Shown piece after piece: positions 11,017 to 25,600 of a stretch of DNA of 64,000 nucleotides. This DNA is from Melanopsichium pennsylvanicum (Eukaryota > Basidiomycota > Ustilaginomycetes > Ustilaginales). The position numbers were made by a program, and so were the translations under genes. The notes beneath the pieces were generated by a model that was not told the origin of the DNA, ran no database searches, and saw only the letters and a list, made by a program, of their open reading frames with translations. The stretch is taken from the NCBI GenBank assembly GCA_900208305.1, contig OAPG01000010.1, forward strand, positions 558,001 through 622,000, written 5' to 3'. Within the stretch, counting starts at the first letter, position 1, and every line of letters starts with the position of its first letter.

Positions 11017-12978
11017 TCACGATTGCTTCTGCATGTGAGCGAGGAAAGCGTGTTCAAGTGCCTCTTTGGGCTTGATCCGTTTGGCAGGATCCAACTCCAA
11101 GCACCTCTCCAGCAGATCAATCAAGTGGTTCATGGTCCTTGCCTCGTCGACCCGCAGCTTTTTGGCTGCATCACCCGGCAACAGTCGCGATCTGAGATCA
11201 GATGTCGGCTTTTGCAGCGCAACCCTACGAACAATGTTCTGTCCCGTATTCTTGTCTGGCTCCATCGACAAGAACACGTTAGCGTCGTCAAAGTGCTGCT
11301 CTCCGAATTGACTCTTGCGGATCTGCTTGCTTGTGAATCGGCCCCGCAATTCCTGCATCAGTAGCAGCATATGGTTGTTGGTCCTGCCAGGAAACAAAAT
11401 TTTTCCCGTAGCCACTTCGTACAGCGTGCATCCAGCAGACCAAATGTCGATGGAGCAATCATATGCTTGGCCCAGTATGATCTCGGGTGCACGATAAAAG
11501 CGCGAAACAAGGTACGGCGTAATTTCCATCTCGCTCAGGGAGCTTGCCGATCCTAAATCGCAGAGCTTCAACAGCGCCTTGGTGTCGTTGACCAGGATGT
11601 TGTCTGGCTTGATATCAGCATGCATCACCGAGCACTTGCTCAAATGAGCCAACGCCATAAAAAGCTGATGCGCATAAGCTCTCACCGCTTGCATGTTCAA
11701 CCCTACATCTCGGCCATACCTCTTGACCACCTCGCGCAGATTCATACCAAGGCTTTCAAACACCATACACAGATGCCCTTTGTAGTCGAAATGCCCTTCA
11801 AGCCGCACAATATGCTTCCGATCGTCAGTATCTGCTTGGTTGAGCTTCCGCAGGATCGACACTTCCTTCAAACCAGCTTTGTACATGCTCTCCTGCACTC
11901 GGATGATTTTGATCGCCACCTCGCGCGAATTGTCGTGGAGATCGCGTGCGCGGACGACCGAGGCAAACATGCCCTTGCCGAGAACTGCAAATATCTGGTA
12001 GCGATCATTGATGGTTTCGCCAAGAATGATGCGCAGATAGCCTTCGCTGTCGTCCCAATTACTCGAAAGATTGGCTGTAGTCGTCGAAGAGTTGTCAGAA
12101 ACGGGCAGGACTTTGGCATTCGAGGCAAGTGCAGCCGTTGAGGTGACACGCTTAGGGGCGCGGACCATCTTCGTCTTCTTCTTCTTGGGTGCGTCATCGT
12201 CCATATCGGAAAGCGCAAACATATCCATCTCTTCTTCATCTTCGTCGTCCGTGATTTCGACCTCTTCGAACTCTTCTTTGTGCTCTATCGTGTGTGTGAG
12301 CTTCTCTTGCAGCGTTGATTGCCGACGCTGCTCGAGGCGGATGAACTCTTGCGCACGGTCTGCGTCTGGATCGAGTTCGGCAGCAAATACGTGCTCTGAT
12401 TGAGAAACACCATGATGGAATGAACCAACGTCGTTTAGCTGATGAGAAGTACTCTTGACCAAAGAGAAGCCAGCTCGTGATTGAGCCTCTGCAGCGGACT
12501 TGTTAACCTCGTCGGGGACGGAAAGCTGACTGAGGTTGCTAGAAGACGCTGTTCTCGCTGCTACAATGTGACTATCCTTGAATCCATCGGGCTGCATTGA
12601 GGACGTCTGGATGCTGCGATGCTTTTCGAGGATAGCTTGTCGGCGTTTCCGACTTTCCTCCAGCGCCCCTCGCCTTTTTTCTTCCTCGTCAACGCCAAGA
12701 TCATACTCATCCAAAGAACTTTCCAAATCCGAAGCTACATCGTTGCTTGACTCAGCAACCTTGGCGGCAGAGGACTCAGGAACTTGCTTTTGCAAGGTCG
12801 AGGTTGTCGGGGGGCCTTGCGCGAGCACGCGATTCGATTGGTTCTCGTCGTTACGTGGTCTTTTGTTCAACGGTTCTCGCGATGAGGATGAGAGCAAGGA
12901 GCGACGTCCACCGCCATGCACGGGAAGGCGAATATGGTATGCCCTGGATGAGCTGGAAGCCTGGGTATGATTCGACAT
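11017..12978 (-). CDS. PRP4: Spliceosomal protein kinase Prp4 (PRPF4B)
   Basis: 653 aa, single exon. Residues 1 to about 315 are a charged, low-complexity region with acidic runs (TDDEDEEEMD) and a basic KKKKTKMVRAPKR segment. The kinase domain runs from about 320 to the end: glycine loop GKGMFASVV, VAIK lysine, catalytic loop HADIKPDN (about 450), DLG in place of DFG (about 471), activation segment LVSRFYRAPEI, and SIDIWSAGCTLYE. The LVSRFYRAPE and FPGRTNNHML strings are characteristic of Prp4 kinases. Prp4 phosphorylates tri-snRNP proteins (Prp6/Prp31) to activate the precatalytic spliceosome. Complete and probably active; DLG is tolerated in many kinases. Confidence 0.93.
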   Translation of the reverse strand: MSNHTQASSSSRAYHIRLPVHGGGRRSLLSSSSREPLNKRPRNDENQSNRVLAQGPPTTSTLQKQVPESSAAKVAESSNDVASDLESSLDEYDLGVDEEEKRRGALEESRKRRQAILEKHRSIQTSSMQPDGFKDSHIVAARTASSSNLSQLSVPDEVNKSAAEAQSRAGFSLVKSTSHQLNDVGSFHHGVSQSEHVFAAELDPDADRAQEFIRLEQRRQSTLQEKLTHTIEHKEEFEEVEITDDEDEEEMDMFALSDMDDDAPKKKKTKMVRAPKRVTSTAALASNAKVLPVSDNSSTTTANLSSNWDDSEGYLRIILGETINDRYQIFAVLGKGMFASVVRARDLHDNSREVAIKIIRVQESMYKAGLKEVSILRKLNQADTDDRKHIVRLEGHFDYKGHLCMVFESLGMNLREVVKRYGRDVGLNMQAVRAYAHQLFMALAHLSKCSVMHADIKPDNILVNDTKALLKLCDLGSASSLSEMEITPYLVSRFYRAPEIILGQAYDCSIDIWSAGCTLYEVATGKILFPGRTNNHMLLLMQELRGRFTSKQIRKSQFGEQHFDDANVFLSMEPDKNTGQNIVRRVALQKPTSDLRSRLLPGDAAKKLRVDEARTMNHLIDLLERCLELDPAKRIKPKEALEHAFLAHMQKQS

Positions 12979-14900
12979 ATCGATGAGAACGGCAAAGCAG
13001 AGATGAATTGATCAAGTGAGTTAGCTACCGTATCACCCAAACGAAGAGATCAATGGTTGGAAGCTTGCCTGTAGGGGTGGTAAAAGCCGGTGACTCCTGT
13101 GACTAAGAGATAAAGGCAGAGATCGCGCCACCGAGGAGGAGCCAAGTTGATCGATGGCGGCAGAAATGAAAGAGTAGCAAAGATCTCAAAGTTGATTTTC
13201 GAGTAACGCTCAAATTTCTTGACCCTTTTTTTTTGTTTTTTTTTTTGATTTTTTTTTTGGTATGCAGTGGGTCTCATGCCTCCACTTCGGTGCTGAGCCG
13301 ATGGACACGCGGTAAAGATTCAACTCGGGCTCATCCGATGGATTATGTCTCTGCCGACCGAATGCGATCCGAACACATCGATACCAATGCTACCAGACTG
13401 GAGAATCCGAGGATCATCCTGCTGAGCAAAGGGGAGGCGAGGATGGCAGTGTTCAGTATATGACCCCGGATGTCCGTGACTGAGCTTCGTGGCGTGACAT
13501 AAGATTGGCTTTTTCTTGAAGCTGCCGTCGACTGTCATTTGGCGACCTCAGCTGCCTTTTGCGACCATACGTTGGAATGTTTCTGCAGCTGGCTGGTGTG
13601 AGGGATGCAAAACAGGGGCAAAAGGGCATCAGAGCAATGACGATGAGACAGAAAGTCCAGAACGATTGCCAACATCGTTACTGCAAGGAAATGACCGGTT
13701 CGGCATTCGGCCTGGAGCCAAAACACACACTTTGGATATCGATCGAGCAACCTGATACAGGTCCTGTACCTTGGTGCTATACAGCACAAGTACACGTGTG
13801 ATGCTTGATTTCGGAACGATGTTCGGCATGCATCGGTCCCAGAACAGGAAAAGGATCGACAAGGGCCCGAGGGTTGATCATAGGTTAGCTTCGGCATAGT
13901 TCGCAGCGGTAGAGGTGCGTCACAGGGTCCAACGACTGAGTCCAGCTCCACATTCTGGGAGGCGCCTCGCGCATCGTGCACGATGAAGCCGCTACGCTGC
14001 AGCAAGAACGTGAATGAAATCGATGGCAGGTCCTTCTTGGTGGCAAGACAACTTTGATTTTTTTTGCACACGGTACTGCACAATACCACCGCCGATCATG
14101 TTCCGAGAGCAAACAATTAGCAGTTCATGTCGTCGCTCACAATTCGCAAGCATCAGCGTATAAATGGTTGGAATGCAAACTATCGACACAGCATGCAACT
14201 GGTCTCGTTATGCGATCCGAATTGCATGTTGCTTATCACTCGGTTCGGACTATGGCCCCTGATTTGAGGAACTTCTAGCCCCTAATTTACGTTGGTCTCC
14301 GACCAGCAATTCGAAATTGTGAGAGAGAGTTTGAGTTGGCAGATCCTTTGGCCTCGAAATCGCCTTTCGAGACCTTATGTGGATTCGAAACAAATCACGA
14401 ATACAAGATTTAAAATCGATGTGGATTCAACTTACACAAGTCCGATTTTGGTCGGCGCCCATTTCAGGATCGCCCGATCACAAAATATCGATTCCCTGTT
14501 GAATTAACCGGCCCAGACCACACACGCACAGCCTCTCTGCCTTCTTGGCTGAGCACGGCACAAGTTCACAGTTGATTTCAGCTCAGCTGAGTCGCCACAA
14601 GAAAAGGAACCAAAATCGACTCAGCACACAAGCGCGAACTCACTCACTCACGCAGCCACTCGACCTCCACGCAAGTGGCAAGCCAGCACTTGATGTCGCG
14701 TAATGGTCCGTCTGAGCACTTGACCAGTACCGCGCTGCCTCCTAAGCTCAGCATTGGATCCGCCCCGTGCGGGCCTTGCTGACCCTGATCCCGCCTGAAC
14801 TTAGAGACAGAGTGCACCTCGATGCGGGTGAACCGCCTGCAAAAATGCTCAGCCGCTGCCACCCGCACTCGTCCAACGCTTCGACCGCGCAAGGTGGATT
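12979..14900. other. Long spacer upstream of polyubiquitin
   Basis: About 1.9 kb between the divergent prp4 and polyubiquitin genes. It contains T-rich runs at about 13225-13260 and short ORFs on both strands without recognisable protein character. An inverted repeat CTCGAAA-N5-TTTCGAG lies at 14353-14371. The distal part is probably the ubiquitin promoter. Confidence 0.5.
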
Positions 14901-14901
14901 C

Positions 14902-14908
14902 TATATAA
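14902..14908 (+). promoter_or_regulatory. TATA box of polyubiquitin gene
   Basis: TATATAA lies 330 bp before the ATG. Part of that distance is a 154-nt 5' UTR intron, which leaves a leader of normal length. A C/A-rich leader with many TCA/CAC trinucleotides follows from about 14940, typical of highly expressed fungal genes. Confidence 0.6.
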
Positions 14909-15074
14909 GTTATCTTTGCTCAGCCCAGCGTCACAGTTTATTATACAATCACACGCTGGCAACATCACCTCGATTTCGCACACGCTCACCTTCACTCACA
15001 ACCACATCTTCATTTCACTCATCATCGTTCATACGCTATCGTTCTCATACATCTCGCCACTCCATCCATAGCCA

Positions 15075-16236
<1,162 letters not shown>

Positions 16237-16620
16237 TGATGACCCCCTCGCTCTCTTATGAATACATATCTCATGGGCTTCAAGCTTTTAGCCGTGCCCT
16301 TTCACCCTATCTACTGGTCAACGATTTATGGCTGTGTTTGTTCCTGTTGGATCTCAAGTGTGGTGTCCCCTGCGTGTGAGAGTGTGCTTTTAAATACTCA
16401 GGATTTCTTGTGCCGAGAGTGGTTCTCACTCACTAAGCATGTCGACTGGACCACTCACTGCGAGGTGAAGAGACAAGACTGGCTCGGTGAGATGATGAAG
16501 TTTACTGGTTTGGATTGAATTTGTGAAAACGCAGGGGGAAACGTAGAGTGAGGGGGAAGTTGTGTGGTTATCGAGTAGTATTGGTATTGAGATGGTGATT
16601 ATTATTATTATTATTTTTTT
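16237..16620. other. Convergent 3' spacer polyubiquitin / dyn1
   Basis: Holds both 3' ends and an ATT trinucleotide run near 16600. No gene seen. Confidence 0.5.
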
Positions 16621-19600
16621 TTACCAACAGAACATGATGCTTGTACGATTGAACAAAGCAGGAGAAGCAGCAGCTTTACCACCTGTTCCACCTTCTGGAG
16701 GATTCATGGTAAGAGTAACATGAAGATTGTTCGTAATCTCTGATCTAAAAAAACCAAACAATTCCTCCTCTTCATCCAACATAAAACCTTGCCTTTGACT
16801 CGCTTCTTTCAATTGACTTATCAACGAACTATATTCATCTCCTTCAAACAGTCCCGCCACTTCCGCATTTGCCAATAAAGTGTTCAACTTTTCCAACCTC
16901 GCTGCATTCGACATTTGACTCTCATCAATAGTCCAACAAACTTTCTCCCCCTTACAACCTACCCTCCTCAACAAAGCCCTCAAATCGTCATCAAATTGCT
17001 CCTCCGTATACTTGTTCGAAGTACCAATACTAAACAAACTTAAACCCCTCAACCAAGCACAAAACCTAGTCACCGTTGTCCTACCACTTCCACTCGCTCC
17101 AATCAACAACAAATGCCCCGCAGGTTGTCGTAATACCCGATCACACGACAAAGCCAAATCCAAAACAGAATCATGCAAAACCAAAGACGCATCCAACTCT
17201 TCATCCGAATACCCCTTCAACCTAGCCTTTGCATACTCTCGAACGCTCTCGCGTTCAACAGATCGATACTCTTTACTCAACCAATTCGAAAACAATATCG
17301 GCCTAACCAATGCAACACCCGTATCAATCGTTGGAAACCTCGTTGCTGCAACTTGATCAATCTTTTCATCCGTCCAAACCTTCTCTTCCCTCGCCACTAA
17401 TCGATCTTGAAACAACCTCAACCCTTCATGTGCCCAAACCCTTACAAGTCCCTCAACGTCCAAACTCTCCAACGGCTTGATCGCTTCAAAAATCCCCCTC
17501 ATCCACCTCGTCAACTCTCTCGGACTGTAAATGTAATGAGCCTGTATATCCGGTGTGAACCTTTTCTGTGAGGCAAGATAAAAATCTACCATGGCAGCTG
17601 TGAGTGATTCCGCATACCCGCGCAAGTTGGGCGTCACCTTGAGCAAGGCTCGATTAAAAGTTCCATAGATCTGGTTCAATGAAATCTCTCCAGGATAGTC
17701 GACCATGATCACAGGAGCATGTCGAAGGAATCGATGACTGAGCGCAACTCTTCCCGGATCCGTAGGTGGATTGCAAGCTCCCACAAATTGGATCCGTTCC
17801 AACTTGACCCAAGCCTTGTCACTGATCCTCCAAAATCCACCCGACTCGACAAGTTGACGTAGGAACGAAATCACACGTTGCGTACCGTACTTGTCCGTAG
17901 CAGGAAGGTTGATCTCATCGCAGAACAGCACGAGCCATCTACCTATCTGGCTAGGAGACAGTACGATGCCGTTGGGCGTCTTGCGATATTCACAATACTG
18001 TTCGAACGTCTTCAAGATCAACTCGGGTGTGGTGGCCGACGAAAAGTTGAGACCCACCACTTCCATATCGGGCAATTTGCGCAGCGCCGAAAACAGCGTC
18101 ATGGTCTTGCCTGAACCTGGAGGGCCACAAAGCATCAACGGCTTGTGTTCCGAGAGCCACGAGTAGAGCACGTCTTCGTGTCGCACCGTGTCGATGGTCG
18201 GAACCACCACATCCGCCGAAGATACGGCCGCCGTGTCGATCTCGATGGTCGGCACTTTGGACAGCCAGCTACTCCACTCGACACTCTGGCCAGAGAACGA
18301 GACATCGTAGTCGATCAGCGAGATGCCTGGGCCGAGCGCCGGAAGATCTACACCCGTGTGGTGGCGGAGATGTTCGCCCATCTCAGCACGAACGTCGAGC
18401 TTTGCGTCTCCGGTGAAAGCCCACACGAGAGCGAGGAGAAGGCGGCGCGTTGAGTAGGCCTCAATTTGCTCGGGATTGAGCGGAAAGTCAGGATGTTGAG
18501 CATTGTAATCGAGAATGTTCCGGATACTCTTGTTGATCAAAGAAAAGAGCGTGGACAACGCGCGCGCTTCGGTGAAGTCCATGATGTGCGGCACCGTCCT
18601 CGCGAACTCGAGCGCACCATTGACCAACCCTTCATCCTCAAACATGGGTTCCAACGCATCAGCGACAGTGCGTTGAACCAGCAAGTCCGCACCCACCTCT
18701 CCATCTCCACTACCTGCCGCAGCCCGGCGAGCAGCAGCAGCACCCGCAGCCGCCCCGTACTCGTCGTCGTCCAACTCCACAGGAGTCGAGCGCAACCCAG
18801 ACAGGTATCGGCTGTAGAGCATCGAAGGTCGGACAAGGTCGTCACTGAACCAGATCATACCACATCTCGAGACAGTGGCCAGTGTGGCGTACCTCAACGA
18901 CTCGACCTCGAACATGATCCTGACGTTTGGTGGCAAGTTGAGGCGCTCACCGTTGGGCAAAGTGAGCAACTTGTTGTCGTCCAGCACCGAGTTCAAGTTT
19001 TCCACCCACTCGGGATCCACGTCTCCGTCAAACACGATCCAGTGCCTCTTGGCACCCTCTCCGCGCACATTGTCGATGATCTTGCGCAGGACCTGAGTGA
19101 ACAATCCGTCGTTCCACTCCCTGGTCGTCGGGTCGAGTGTGCCATACAGACTCTCCTTGGATACCGCCTTGGGATCAATCACGTAGCTCACACCTTCCAG
19201 TCCTTCCAGTCTCTCCAACGCAGCGAGGAGCACTTGCCATGCTTGTGTCTTACCCGTGCCCGACGGGCCCACGAGCATCAGACCGTGCGAGATCTTCTGG
19301 ATCTGATACAGCTGTAATACCTTCTCCGTCCACAGACCTCCCTCTACCAAATGCCTTTCGGCACAGACCGCCGCAATGTGGCCCCTCAGCACATCCAGAT
19401 TGACCGGCTTGTACTCGACTCCGGGGAACACATCCTGCAAAAGACTCTTGAGCAGCGGCACATCTTCAGCGATGAGCTTCGGCACGATCGTCTCCGAAAC
19501 ACTTTGGATCAAGATCTCTTGCTCAGACACATCGATCGACATGTCGGCGTTCGCATCGCCTCCGTTGAGCATGTGCTCGCGCTTCAGCTGACCGGCAGAA

Positions 19601-22600
19601 ACGAGAACCGCCTTGAGCGCTCGAAGACCGAAATCGTAGTGTGGCTGCGGGCTCAGTTGTTCGAGACAGAGGTTGAAGAAGGGCACGATCTTGCTCGCCA
19701 GAGTTTCTGCTGTTCGGAATCCTTGAGAGAAGAGCATCACTTGTGCGATGAGCTCCCTGTCCGGGTGGGTCATGGCCATGTTGCGGAACAGCTTTTTGAG
19801 ATTATCCGGAAGGTTCGATCGACCAGCATAGGTAGGATTGGTGGTGATAAAGATGCCGACCCTGTCGTTGAGTGGCACCTTCTTGCCCAGAAGCTCGATC
19901 TCTTTGCTTGCACTCGTCGCAGAACTGCTGGCGGACTCGGCGAGACCTTGCTGGATGCTCTGGATCTGTTGAGACACCGCTGACAGGATTCGCTCTTCGA
20001 GGCGATTGAACTCATCGAAACAGCCCCAGGCGCCCACTCTGCAAAGACCCACAAAGATCCTTCCCATAGCCTGAAAATCAAAAGTCTCATCACAGCAGAA
20101 GACGATGACAAACATGCCAAGCTGGACTCCGAGCGCCTTGACCGATTCAGTCTTGCCGGTACCTGCGGGGCCGAACGGTGCTCCGCCGAGCTTGTAGTTC
20201 AGCGCTTGGGTCAAGGTGAGATAGCAGCGGTCGGTGAGCGGGGTCTGTACCAGACGATCGGGGACTCCGAGATATTCGTAGCCATAAGGGAAGGTGGCGT
20301 TTGCCATTTGGACCGAGAGGCGGTCCAGCGGATTTCCGATGGTGCGGTTGAGGTAGAAGCGCATCTGTGAAAGCCAGTTGAAATCACGGGCGCTCTCGAC
20401 TCGTTGAGATTGGAGGAGGCGGATGACGTCTCGTTGGTGGACGAGTTCCGTGATGAGGTGCTCGCATTTGCGTCGCTGCAAAGCTTCGACGTCGGTCAAC
20501 ACGGTATCTGCAAGAAGGTCGAGTCCGCGCAGCACAACTTCGAGAGGATGTTGCAGTCCAGCACCGTTTTCAAAAGCCTCATCCACCATTGCTGTCCACC
20601 TCGCCTGCACCGCCAGCACCACCAGCTGAGCCGGATACTTTGCAGTCCACGCCAGAAAGCTCTCCGAGGTCAACGACGCAGTGCTGGTGTAGAAAGACTC
20701 CAGTTCGGCCGCCGCCTCCGACAGCAGCTCTGCCAGCGAAATCCTCATCTCGTTTTCGATCCTGGCCAACCAATCGTTGATCTTTGGATAATCCTTCAAC
20801 GATATCGGCGTTCTGAAGGGGACCAACTCGCCCTCCCTACTGACCATGGCAGTCAACAGTCCTGCCCCATCATCCAACTCCACCGTCGCTATGCCCGCAA
20901 ACATCTTCTTCAAGTGCTTCAAGATCCTGGCTGTATCCTTCGAATTGCCAATGATCTCCAACAGATCCTCATCACCCACAAAGTAAAAGCGAGGGAAGTT
21001 GGCTCGCTCTCTTTCCAGGTACTCTCCGAGTGCTTTCTGAATCTTGCTGAGAAGGTCGGCGAGACGTTCTAGACTCTTCTGTACACCGGGAATATTGAGC
21101 ACGTCAAGAACGAAGGGCGACTTGGAAACCTTTTTCATGACAGCGAGGAATTCGGTGTTGATGTTCTGGAAACGCGAACTCTCGACGGGCAGGATGTGGC
21201 GAATCTCGGCGCTGCCGCTGAAGATGCCTTCCAAATACACCCACTGACGTTGAACGTCGATCCACGCATCGAACAGGATCGAGATCTTGGATAGTCTATC
21301 CTCCCAGAGCGATGCCTCCTCCTCAAAGACCTTGTAATGCGGGCTCATGGACATGGCTCGCAGAGCATTGAGATTGTCACCTGCCAGTTGGAAGAGGTTG
21401 TCCCAGCCACGGATGAGACGGCACTTGTTCTGGTAGTTCACCAAGTCCAGAGTGTAGTTGCTCCACGCTTCTCGGACCTGCTTGAGGTACTCTTCGAGCG
21501 CTAATTCTCCCTGAGCCTGAGCCACGATGGCTTTGATGATGGTATCGTGCCTCTTCAGATCCAGGTCCCAAACGGCACCGAGCGTGATGCTGCTAGCCGA
21601 GTAATGATCCTGAACCTTGAGCTGTTTGAAGAGAGAGCGCCAATGACGTTCGCGCATGGCATCGGACTTGAGATCCGAGATGATGGCGTTGCTCTTGAGC
21701 AGGCCGCGCAGATGCTCCTGCACATACTCGAACGCGGCATACTGGCGCATGCGGCTGGGCATGTCTCGTGTTTGGGAAAGCAATCCGTCCAGCCGCTGTC
21801 GAAGCTTTCGAGGCTGTACGTTGCTCCAGTTGGCGTCACGAATTTCGGCGAGCTGGCTCCAAGTGCCAGAAAGTGCGGTCCAGACGGTCTTCAAGTCGCG
21901 CAGCTCCTCGAATACGGGCTCTAAGCGGTCGTCCTGGTCATGCTCCAGATCAAGCGCCTCTTTAGCCCGAACGACCAGCGCACGGTCTTCGGCCAGTTTG
22001 GCTACACGTGTCTCAAAGACATTGATCGTATTCATCGCGCCGTCTGCCTTGAGGGTGCCCTGGATCGGCTTGTGCTGCTCCCACTCGTTGATGATGGTCG
22101 ACATCCTCTCGCTGACGATCTTGTCCTCGGCAATGATCTTCATCTGCAGACCTGCAAGCTGCTCTTGAATGCTTGCATTCTTGCGACTCAGGATCTCCTG
22201 GAATGCACTCCACTCGCCTTCGACCTGGTCGACGTACAGCCAATCTTGAGGGAACATGTATCGTTGGCGTTCCAGCGTCTTCTGCCCTGTACCGAAGAGC
22301 TCGATCTGGGGCTGCCAGGCCTTGGTCTTGCGCTTGAGGTCCTGAACAAACGTGATGAAGGTGACAGCCTGAGCCGTGGAGCTGCCTTCGATACTATGCT
22401 GCTCGAGCTCAACACGCGCTTTGGCAACAGCAGCATGCACCTCTCGCATGGCGGTGCCAAGCTTTGTACCGAAGCGGTTGAGGATGTCGCGCTGCCAGGT
22501 GTCGTACTTTGCGTTGACCTTGCTCTGCACCTGGTCGTAGTCGATGACGCAGATGCCGAACGAGCGCTGCGTTTCCGAATTGTCAAAGGTGGCACGTGTG

Positions 22601-25600
22601 CGACGGATCTCAGCGAGCAGCTGCTGCCAGCTCGCCAGTGAGTCGCCGAGACGGGTAAAGACATGCTCGGACTCAAGGTCCCACAACGACTGGAACTGGA
22701 GCCACTTGGACACGTAGCTGCCGACCTCGGCCAGTTTGGCTTCGATAAGGATGAACGGACGCTCGAGCGAGTCATCCTGGAAGTGGGTGAGGAGCGAGGT
22801 GTAATCCTGCTCCGTGATACGTTGCTTGGTGCTCATCTGCAGCCCGATTTCGTATCTGGAGCTCTGGATTCGTGTAAGGCAGCAGACCACCGACAGAACT
22901 TGGTGGAGCTGGCGGAACCACGAAGCTCGGGCATTCTCAAGAGGAGGGTCAAGGAAGATGACCTGGTTCTGGATGCGCACTTCGTGAGTGATGGGCTCCA
23001 GCACGATCTGATCGGCTGCCGCTTCGCCGTCCAGAGCACTTGCAGCCAAGGCCTTGGAGTGTCCGTCATTGCGTCCAGCACCAGAGTGAGCACCACCCTG
23101 CAAGCCATGAAGCACGAAAGCCTTGCACCAAGCGGCGCTGACCGACTTGAGCCTGCGCAGCAATACACCCTCGATGAGGCGATCGAGGTTGCTAACCCAC
23201 TCCTCGAGATTGGGGTAGCCCTCGAGGTTGAGCTTGTCGATGGTATTTTGGATTTTTTGCAGACGCTCTGCAAAGGCTTCGGAGCGGTAAGGGCACTTGC
23301 CGAGCTCGTCGATGGTGGTGTGCATGTCGCGCTGAATCTCGATCAATTCGGCCGTCTTATCCTGGAAGAGACTGACGATGCTGGCAAATTGACGCACGAA
23401 TGCGACCTGGCGGTTCTCTCGGACTGTTTCGCCACCAGAGCCGGGCAAATATGGAGCAGCAGCACGGTGGCTCTCGTAAATGTTGGCAAAGTGCTCCCAA
23501 CGCAGCGTCATGCCTTGCGAGATGAGCTGGTGTGCATCCGTGTACACTTGGGCGATGAGGCAAGTGATCTCTGGGTTGGCGCGTACCAAGTTACAGGTCT
23601 GATTGTAGGTGCGAACGGTCTCCATGAGCGAAACGGCGTGCGGGTAGACCTTTTTGGCATCTTTTGCAAGGTTGTTGATGGCATGCGGGATCTGGAAATT
23701 GAGCCAAATGAGGTTACGCACTTCTTTGAAGAGCGAGATGGTGTGGCCGTCAAAGTTGACGCTGAGCTGGAACGCATTGCCCGCGGCGCGATTCTTGGTG
23801 ACGTCAAAGACGCGACCGGCGATGCTCATATCTCGGCGATTGATGTCGTGCAGCCAACTGTCGAAGAGAGGTCTTGTGTCGAGCTTGCGACGGAAGGTCT
23901 CGCTCTCGCTTTGGAGCTTCTGACCTTCGGCGTAGAGCTCCCAGCCTTTGCCGAGCACGTCCTCGACACGCTTCATGTAGACGTTGAGCTGACGTTCGAT
24001 CTGGCGAGCCCAGATGATGGCGCCAGCGATCTCGGGAACATCGCGAAGCTGACTGACGTGGTTTGCTTGTGAAGGACGGTACTGCGCCTTGAACTTGTCG
24101 TGCAGCGCCTTGATGTCGGACTTGACGCTGTTGAGAAGCTGCTGCTGATACTCTTGCACGGCGCCGCGAACCTTGGGACGCACAAAGAGGCTGTTGAATT
24201 GCGACAGGACGCGCAGCATCTCTCGCGCCGACTTGGCTTGGCCGAGCAGATCGCGCAGACGAGCGATGAGGCTGTTTTCGACGCGTGCGACACGCTCGTT
24301 GTAGGCTGCTTCTGCGGTGGTCCAGATTTCGGTCCCCTCGTGCGAGACGTCGAGCACATCGATGACCTTGACCTGATCGTAAGCGGCACGGATCTCTTCG
24401 CTCATCTCGATGCCTGCGAGGTTCTGGGTTGCCACGTGCCTACTATCGTTGGGCGATACTACGGCTCGGGCGGCTGAATTGAGAGGCATGGTGAGTCCCT
24501 TACCCGAGCTGACCATGGTGCGCAGCTGTTCATGTGTCTTTCGAAAGGCTCCGATGTAGTTGAGTCGCTCGCGTAGCTTGGCGTGTGCTGGGTTGATCTT
24601 GATGGGCAGGAATTTTTCGGATCGCTTGCGGGTGACTTCCCTTGCGATGTTGACGAAATCCTTGATGAGCTCATCCCAGACCTGGAAAACTTGGGCAGCT
24701 ACGGATACGGTGTCCCAGAATCTTGGGAATTCGTGCCACATGATCCTTTGCGAAGCGAGTACTTTGAGCAGAGTTTGGTTGAGGTCTTTACTGATGGCTT
24801 CAACGAGCGGAAGGGCGCGCTTGACAGGATATGGACTGATGCGGAGCTTTTTGTTGAGATGGTTGAAGATGGCACTGAGAGCGTTTGCGCACTTGTCGAG
24901 GTCTGTGGCGGAGAGCAGCTCGTTGATGGGGAAATCCTTCATGAGGAGGTTGTAGTTGTGCACCTTTTCTGCACAGTCCTTGAGACCGGTGTCGGCGAGG
25001 AAGGAGACGGTGGCGTGGAAGCGCTTTGCGTGTTTCAAGATGTCGAGTGTGAGAACGATGGGATCGGAGCGAAGCTGCTGCTCGATGGATTCTTGCGCCT
25101 TTTCCATCGAGAGCCAAAAGTTGATCTCTTGGGAAGCGGTGCCGGAAGCGACACTGCGATCGAGTTTGGTGATGGTCTGTACCTCCTTGACCCACGAGTT
25201 GACGTCGGATTGAAGCTTGTTGAGGAAGGACGAGTCTTGGAGGAGCGAGGCAGGCTCTACGGCTTCGACGCTGACACGAGTGGTGGTGAGATGGCACCGA
25301 TCGACAGCAGCACGCACGACGGGGTGGATGTTCAACGAGATTTCGGGGATGTCGACGTTTTGCTGAAGATGAAAGAGACTGAGTTCAAGCTCGGCGAATT
25401 TGCGTTTTGCCATTGGGATGCCCATCTTTGTATCGGTATCCTTTGACTTTGCGCCTGATACGAGCGCTTTATCTTTTGGAGCTTTGCTGGCAACGAAGGC
25501 GTCGAACCATGGCGACATGACGTTGTGGACGACGCTGTGGAGCGCTTCGTACGGGCTCTCGCGAACTGCTGATGCGGTGGATGTGGCTTGATCGTCGAGA

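Noticed and set aside
13535..14089. 184-codon minus-strand ORF upstream of polyubiquitin
   Set aside because: Cys/Arg/Ser-rich translation without any family signature; probably chance.
14353..14371. Heat-shock element in the ubiquitin promoter
   Set aside because: The inverted repeat CTCGAAA-N5-TTTCGAG has the wrong spacing for GAAnnTTC arrays; noted only as an inverted repeat.
24583..25446. Long plus-strand open frames inside dyn1 (also 22663-24072 and 18466-19317)
   Set aside because: Antisense shadows of a strongly conserved dynein frame in GC-rich DNA.
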